A stretch of DNA of 35,577 nucleotides from Verrucomicrobiota bacterium (GTDB taxonomy: Bacteria; Verrucomicrobiota; Verrucomicrobiia; Limisphaerales; UBA1096): contig JACNJE010000067.1 in NCBI GenBank assembly GCA_014382705.1, positions 1 to 35,577 of the forward strand. The letters run 5' to 3'. Made by a program: the position numbers and the translations under genes. The notes under the pieces are model-generated. The model ran no database searches. It saw only the letters and a list, made by a program, of their open reading frames with translations, and was not told the origin of the DNA. This document shows positions 31,336-35,577 of the stretch, piece by piece (positions within the stretch are counted from its first letter, which is position 1; each line of letters begins with the position of its first letter).

Positions 31336-31363
31336 AAAAAGGCCGGGCAAAAATGCCCGGCCT
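31336..31363 (-). terminator. Intrinsic terminator of the giant repeat-protein gene
   Basis: AGGCCGGGCA (31340-31349) pairs perfectly with TGCCCGGCCT (31354-31363) around a four-base A loop. On the minus strand the stem is followed by a T run (31336-31340). It lies about 40 nt past the stop of the 1365-residue gene. The plus strand has no comparable T run, so it is directional. Confidence 0.88.
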
Positions 31364-31401
31364 CTTGTAGGTGTGTTCTCTATTTCGGCTATACAGCCAA
31401 A

Positions 31402-34400
31402 TTACTCACTGACAGCACGGCCAAATAGTTGTGCCTGGTCTGCTGTGAGCGTCACGGGGCTTTCTGCATCCACATCCTGCCATGGGCCATTAACCGTAAC
31501 AGCAGTCTGCAGTTTCCCAACAAAAGTTACAGTCAGACTCCCGTCTTCGTTTCGAACAACATTGATTTCCGGGTCAGCCGCAACTCCCGGTTCAACGAAA
31601 TCGGGGATTGTCACTGACGCCTTGGTGGCATCCTGGCCAGCAACTCCCTTTTCATAGATTGAAGCAATCTCTGCAGCATCTCTTGCAACATGCCAAATGG
31701 CTAAATCATCCAGTAAACCAGAAAACGCGGCAGGATTTGCTTCATCCATGGCATAATACGGTTCTTCGCCCTCTTCCTCAATGATTGTGATATTTGCACC
31801 GATGGCAACCCAGTCCTGGGTGGATCCGTTTATTCTATCCAAATAATCGGTCACACCAACCAACTTGCCATTCTTGTACAACCTTAACTGACCGCCATCA
31901 ACAGTCAGCGCAACATGCACCCACTCATCCAGCGCCAAAGGTTCAGTGTCCTGTATGTTGATTACATTCGGCCCCGCCGAAATCTGACACCCCAACACCA
32001 GTTCACCATCTATATTATTGTTAATCGTGATCTGGAACTGATTCTCAGATTGAATACTGATTGACGATCCATTTCTTAAAATAACCGCGTTCTCGCCATC
32101 AATACCAGATGTATTGAACCATACAGACACTGTTCCATTTTCCGTAATCTTTGGATAATTCGGTAGCACACCGAATGCGTAGGTTTCACTGTCGATGCCG
32201 TTAATCAGTATGGCGTTCCCGATGAGCCCATCTGCGCCAACAGGCTCCTCATTTTCATCACCGTAGTCATCATAAAAACTACCTTTCTCAGAACTTGATC
32301 CTGAGTTGGAAGCAGTCGAACCACTGGATTCGTCAAACTTAAGATGAACGACCAGGTCATCCGTTATCTTGGCTCCACTTGAAACCGTGGAGAGCTTCGC
32401 TCTGGAGGATATCACACTGCCGGCATCATTGAATATTGCCAGGCTATAGAAACCCTCCTCGACCTCAGTTAAGCCATTGACAGTCAGTGTATCGGTCGTC
32501 GCACCCGATATTTTACCGCCGTCAGGAATAGCCGCTCCATCCTTAAGCCACTGGTAGGTTAGCCCTTCGCCTGCTGCCTTAACCGTCATACTCGCAAGAC
32601 TTCCTTCCTGTGCCACAGTTGGAGATGGATTGGTCACAACCGATGGTGCATCAATCTCCAGTGCAGGGTTGTCCAGGATTAGCTGAATGGCATTAATCGC
32701 CACCCCCCTGTCGAAACCAACCGTGGTCGTACCCCATTCAAACCGAACGATTCCGTCAACAGGTTTAACATTATCAAATCTCACATAGTTCGAGAGAGTC
32801 CTGTTGTTCGGATCTGTACTTGTTCCACGGAAATATCTCTGAATTGGGTTATATTGATCCGCATTCATCTGATCCGTGTAAATCACTCGATCCGAATCCT
32901 CATCCTCGCCAACAAGCTTGTAATGCTGGTTCTGGAACTGAAGAGGTATTCCAACGGTGTAAACAATCAGTGTATGATTACCGTCAGGAATTTCCTGGAA
33001 TTCAATATGAGCTTCACTTCTTGCCCTTATCAGACCGTTTAGCAACCTCTGGGTCGGGTTTGCGTCTCCCGTGCCGGCACCCCAATTGCCACCAGATGCG
33101 AAATCAACTGTGATCTCATAATCTTCCAAACCCAAGGCCTCTTCACCAAGACTATTTAGCAAGACATCGTCACTACTACCACTTCCCTGAGTAACATTGT
33201 TCCAATATGCCTGTAGATGTACTCCAGCAATATCTGTCGGAAGTGAAGCAGTTGGGGCACCATTCGCACCGGAACCATTAAAATTAAGTCCAATGCTGAT
33301 AGGTTGCGTGGCCGGATCCAGGATGGTTGCACCAACCTCGCTGCTCATTTCGCAACCCACGATCTGAACAGAATACTTGTCGCTTATGTTTTCAGAGTTA
33401 ATCGCATCGGTCGTGTAACTTGTAGAAACAGCCCCAGAAATTGGCTCTCCATTCTTGTACCATTGCAACGGCCAAGGACCATTGACCTCCACGAGGAATG
33501 TGGCCGGTTCTCCATCCAGCACCACCGCATCCACCGGCTGACGTTTGAATGCAGCCAAGTCACAATCTACTGATGTGGTGGCAGCCAAAAACTCCACTTC
33601 CGCAATTTGCATGCAACATCCACTCGGCCCCTGGGTATCCACAACCGTCCACCTGTAACTGGTGTATGCCTTGTCATTTGCAAAATAGAATTCCTGCGTT
33701 GTGAAACGATCATCGATCGCGGGAATGTCATCAATCTGGGTAATTCTTGTCCAGTTCGCCCCATCATCCCAACCGGAAACCAAATCGTTTGTTCCCTCTA
33801 TCAAAACTACCTTCACATCACGATCAGGCGCATCGTTTGCGGTCTGCATCGAGATGCCAGTGATTGTTGTTGCTCCAATTCCCGGAGTAACCACAAAGCC
33901 GGAAGGCTGGCTGTTCTTACCGTCGAAATTCAGATACTTGGTCGGTTGACCGTCAATTGCATTGGCAACACCCTCTGAACCAGGACTATTGGAGGAACTA
34001 GCATAAACCGCATCGCCCGGTGATGTCACATCCTTTGGCGCACTGCCGCCAAGCAGTTCTACCTCTGCAATTTGCATACAGCACCCACTCGGACCTTGGG
34101 TATCTACCACAACCCAGCGGTAATGTTTAAATGCCCAGACATTATCAAAAATCAACACCTGTGATTGAAAACGCCCAGTATAAGGAGGCACATTAAGCTC
34201 TGTGATTAACTGCCAATTTCCAGAGTCATAATCAGCAATTTCATCATCATTCGATCCTTCGAGCGTAACGACCTTTGCATCCCTATCGGGAGCATCATTG
34301 GCAGATTGCATGTGGATCCCAGTGACTACGGTCTTCCCAATTGACGGAGTAACCACAAAGCCGGAAGGCTGACTGTTCTTACCGTCGAAATTCAGATACT

Positions 34401-35499
34401 TGGTCGGTTGACCGTCAATTGCGTTGGCAACACCCTCTGAACCAGGACTATTGGAAGATGAAGCAATTATAGCATCGCCCGGACTTGTAACATCAGCAGG
34501 CGGAACCGCCCCCAGTAGTTCAACCTCAGCAATCTGCATGCAGCAACCACTGGACCCCTGCGTATCCGTCACCACCCACCTGTAGTGCTTAAATGCACGA
34601 TCATTATCGAAGAATAACTCTTTTGTCTGAAAACGACCAGTCCATGGCTCTATGTCCTGTATCTCAGCAATCATTTGCCAGTTGCCTGAATCATACCCTG
34701 TTATTTCATCGTCATTCGATCCTTCAAGTGTGATTGATTTTGGATCCCGATCAGGAGCATCATTCGCAGATTGCAAGGCCATGCCGGTGACATACGTCAT
34801 GCCCAGTGACGGAGTCACCACAAAACCGGACGGCTGACTGTTTTTCCCATCGAAATTCAGATACTTGGTCGGCTGCCCATCAATTGCATTGGCTACCCCC
34901 TCTGAACCGGGGCTATTGGATGATGAAGCCATTACCGCATCACCAGGCTGGGTGATGTCTGAAGGGCCCGAATAAACGCCACCCAAGAAACCGACCTCTG
35001 CAATTTGCATACAGCAACCACTTGGCCCCTGTGTATCCACGACAGTCCAACGGTAGTGCAAATAACCCTTTTTATTCTCAAAACTAAAGGTCTGGGTTGC
35101 AAACCGATCCGTTATTGCAGGGATATCGTCAATTTCAACAATGACCTCCCAGTTGCCTCCATCCCATGCCGTTGCTTCGGCATCATTTGAGCCCTCCAGC
35201 CTGACAACCTTGACATCCCTGTCTGGTGCATCATTAGCCGTCTGCATTGAGAGGCCAGTGACAAGCGTTTTTCCGAGAGATGGGGAAACAATGAATCCTG
35301 AGGGTTGGCTGTTTTTCCCGTCAAAATTGAGGTATTTTGTAGGTTTGCCGTCTATCGCATTGGCTACGCCTTCAGATCCTGGACTATTTGCTGAGGAAGC
35401 GATGACAGGATCACCGGGTTGGGCTACGCTTTGACCGAAACCTTGATTCGTCGCAGCAAGAATGCCACAGAACAACAACGTTTTTAGTGCTCGTTTCAT
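31402..35499 (-). CDS. Giant secreted protein with four discoidin-like repeats, Ig-like and LamG-like domains
   Basis: This is a 1365-residue protein with a signal peptide (residues 1-22, ending QGFGQ). Four near-identical modules of about 155 residues follow (about 26-178, 183-332, 337-487, 492-645). Each has 'NSPGSEGVANAIDG.PTKYLNFDGKNSQPSGF', 'NDAPDRD', 'LEGSND' and the ending 'SGCCMQIAEV' with two adjacent Cys; this resembles F5/8 type C (discoidin) carbohydrate-binding modules. Then come an Ig-like domain (about 645-725), a beta-rich region of unknown family (about 732-945), a second Ig-like domain (about 950-1035) and a LamG/concanavalin-like domain (about 1045-1300). A tail ending 'VNGPWQDVDAESPVTLT' closes the protein. 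It is probably a cell-surface or secreted glycan-binding protein; no catalytic domain is visible. It lacks the iterated palindrome and is more AT-rich than neighbouring genes. The start at 35499 has no evident ribosome-binding site. Confidence 0.9.
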   Translation of the reverse strand: MKRALKTLLFCGILAATNQGFGQSVAQPGDPVIASSANSPGSEGVANAIDGKPTKYLNFDGKNSQPSGFIVSPSLGKTLVTGLSMQTANDAPDRDVKVVRLEGSNDAEATAWDGGNWEVIVEIDDIPAITDRFATQTFSFENKKGYLHYRWTVVDTQGPSGCCMQIAEVGFLGGVYSGPSDITQPGDAVMASSSNSPGSEGVANAIDGQPTKYLNFDGKNSQPSGFVVTPSLGMTYVTGMALQSANDAPDRDPKSITLEGSNDDEITGYDSGNWQMIAEIQDIEPWTGRFQTKELFFDNDRAFKHYRWVVTDTQGSSGCCMQIAEVELLGAVPPADVTSPGDAIIASSSNSPGSEGVANAIDGQPTKYLNFDGKNSQPSGFVVTPSIGKTVVTGIHMQSANDAPDRDAKVVTLEGSNDDEIADYDSGNWQLITELNVPPYTGRFQSQVLIFDNVWAFKHYRWVVVDTQGPSGCCMQIAEVELLGGSAPKDVTSPGDAVYASSSNSPGSEGVANAIDGQPTKYLNFDGKNSQPSGFVVTPGIGATTITGISMQTANDAPDRDVKVVLIEGTNDLVSGWDDGANWTRITQIDDIPAIDDRFTTQEFYFANDKAYTSYRWTVVDTQGPSGCCMQIAEVEFLAATTSVDCDLAAFKRQPVDAVVLDGEPATFLVEVNGPWPLQWYKNGEPISGAVSTSYTTDAINSENISDKYSVQIVGCEMSSEVGATILDPATQPISIGLNFNGSGANGAPTASLPTDIAGVHLQAYWNNVTQGSGSSDDVLLNSLGEEALGLEDYEITVDFASGGNWGAGTGDANPTQRLLNGLIRARSEAHIEFQEIPDGNHTLIVYTVGIPLQFQNQHYKLVGEDEDSDRVIYTDQMNADQYNPIQRYFRGTSTDPNNRTLSNYVRFDNVKPVDGIVRFEWGTTTVGFDRGVAINAIQLILDNPALEIDAPSVVTNPSPTVAQEGSLASMTVKAAGEGLTYQWLKDGAAIPDGGKISGATTDTLTVNGLTEVEEGFYSLAIFNDAGSVISSRAKLSTVSSGAKITDDLVVHLKFDESSGSTASNSGSSSEKGSFYDDYGDENEEPVGADGLIGNAILINGIDSETYAFGVLPNYPKITENGTVSVWFNTSGIDGENAVILRNGSSISIQSENQFQITINNNIDGELVLGCQISAGPNVINIQDTEPLALDEWVHVALTVDGGQLRLYKNGKLVGVTDYLDRINGSTQDWVAIGANITIIEEEGEEPYYAMDEANPAAFSGLLDDLAIWHVARDAAEIASIYEKGVAGQDATKASVTIPDFVEPGVAADPEINVVRNEDGSLTVTFVGKLQTAVTVNGPWQDVDAESPVTLTADQAQLFGRAVSE
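33577..35424 (-). repeat. Four tandem modules of about 460 bp in the giant gene
   Basis: Units at about 34966-35424, 34504-34953, 34038-34491 and 33577-34026 encode the discoidin-like modules. Stretches such as the 'KYLNFDGKNSQPSGF' coding segment are nearly identical at DNA level between units 2, 3 and 4, while other parts have diverged. Unit 1 is the most different. Confidence 0.85.
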
Positions 35500-35558
35500 G
35501 ATTATTTAAAGGGCTTTTCTAGCCTGCATTATTCATCAAAAAAGGTTTTCGGCGACTT

Positions 35559-35577
35559 AACTTATTGTGTATAAGTT
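35559..35577. promoter_or_regulatory. Short AT-rich inverted repeat upstream of the giant gene
   Basis: AACTTAT and ATAAGTT face each other across five bases at the very right edge of the window, about 60 bp upstream of the giant gene. It could be an operator or part of a longer structure cut by the window; evidence is thin. Confidence 0.3.

Noticed and set aside
33577-35424. Repeated segments in the giant gene as insertion sequences
   Set aside because: The repeats stay in frame and encode protein modules, with no transposase or terminal inverted repeats.
1-35577. tRNA, rRNA or riboswitch genes
   Set aside because: I looked in the intergenic gaps, all shorter than 300 bp apart from the relic region at 12.6-13.0 kb, and saw no cloverleaf, rRNA or known riboswitch core.

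Overview
The window is about 35.6 kb from a PVC-superphylum bacterium, most likely an uncultured or marine member of the Verrucomicrobiota. The basis is the dense set of secreted sulfatases, 'planctomycete cytochrome c' (PSCyt) proteins fused to DUF1549/DUF1553 or DUF1587/1592/1588/1585, Tat-exported DUF1501/DUF1552 proteins, ankyrin proteins with a Verrucomicrobia-style C-terminal tail, and a GxxExxY protein. The phylum call is inference: there is no rRNA or tRNA gene in the window.

Layout. 1-12.6 kb is almost entirely on the minus strand. It holds a 5'-complete but truncated PSCyt/DUF1549 gene, a DUF3472 protein, a doubtful small ORF, a glyoxalase-fold protein, a DUF1592-type cytochrome with its DUF1552 partner, then sulfatase, DUF1501, DUF1549/1553 and a second sulfatase. 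12.6-15.9 kb is an accessory island: a frameshifted metallopeptidase-like relic, a relic ankyrin tail, an ankyrin gene with an exact 201-bp tandem duplication, and an ankyrin lipoprotein. 16.0-26.0 kb is on the plus strand: sulfatase, a repeat-bounded GxxExxY gene, sulfatase, DUF1501, PSCyt-BIG2-DUF1549/1553, and a cytochrome c-WD40 protein. 26.0-30.5 kb is a minus-strand run of three sulfatases, divergent from a nitroreductase (30.6-31.2 kb). 31.4-35.5 kb is one giant minus-strand secreted protein with four discoidin-like repeats, Ig-like and LamG-like domains, followed by a clear intrinsic terminator.

How the genes may work together: seven S1-type formylglycine sulfatases, each with an N-terminal signal peptide, suggest desulfation of sulfated polysaccharides outside the cytoplasm. 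The DUF1501/DUF1552 and PSCyt/PSD proteins are encoded as coupled pairs (ATGA overlaps or 2-nt gaps) beside them. They are commonly found together in such polysaccharide regions, but their chemistry is not established. No sulfatase-maturing enzyme, glycoside hydrolase or transporter is present here.

The most unusual signal is at DNA level. The palindrome CGCTTGGCCAAGCG and its shorter cores recur throughout. By eye I count 32 TTGGCCAA octamers, 22 of which extend to CTTGGCCAAG and 8 to the full 14-mer. They occur inside genes of unrelated families, on both strands and in all three reading frames (read as LAK, LGQ or WPS). They are absent from several stretches, including the ankyrin island and the giant repeat protein. 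This resembles a highly iterated palindrome, in the sense of cyanobacterial HIP1, in a different phylum.
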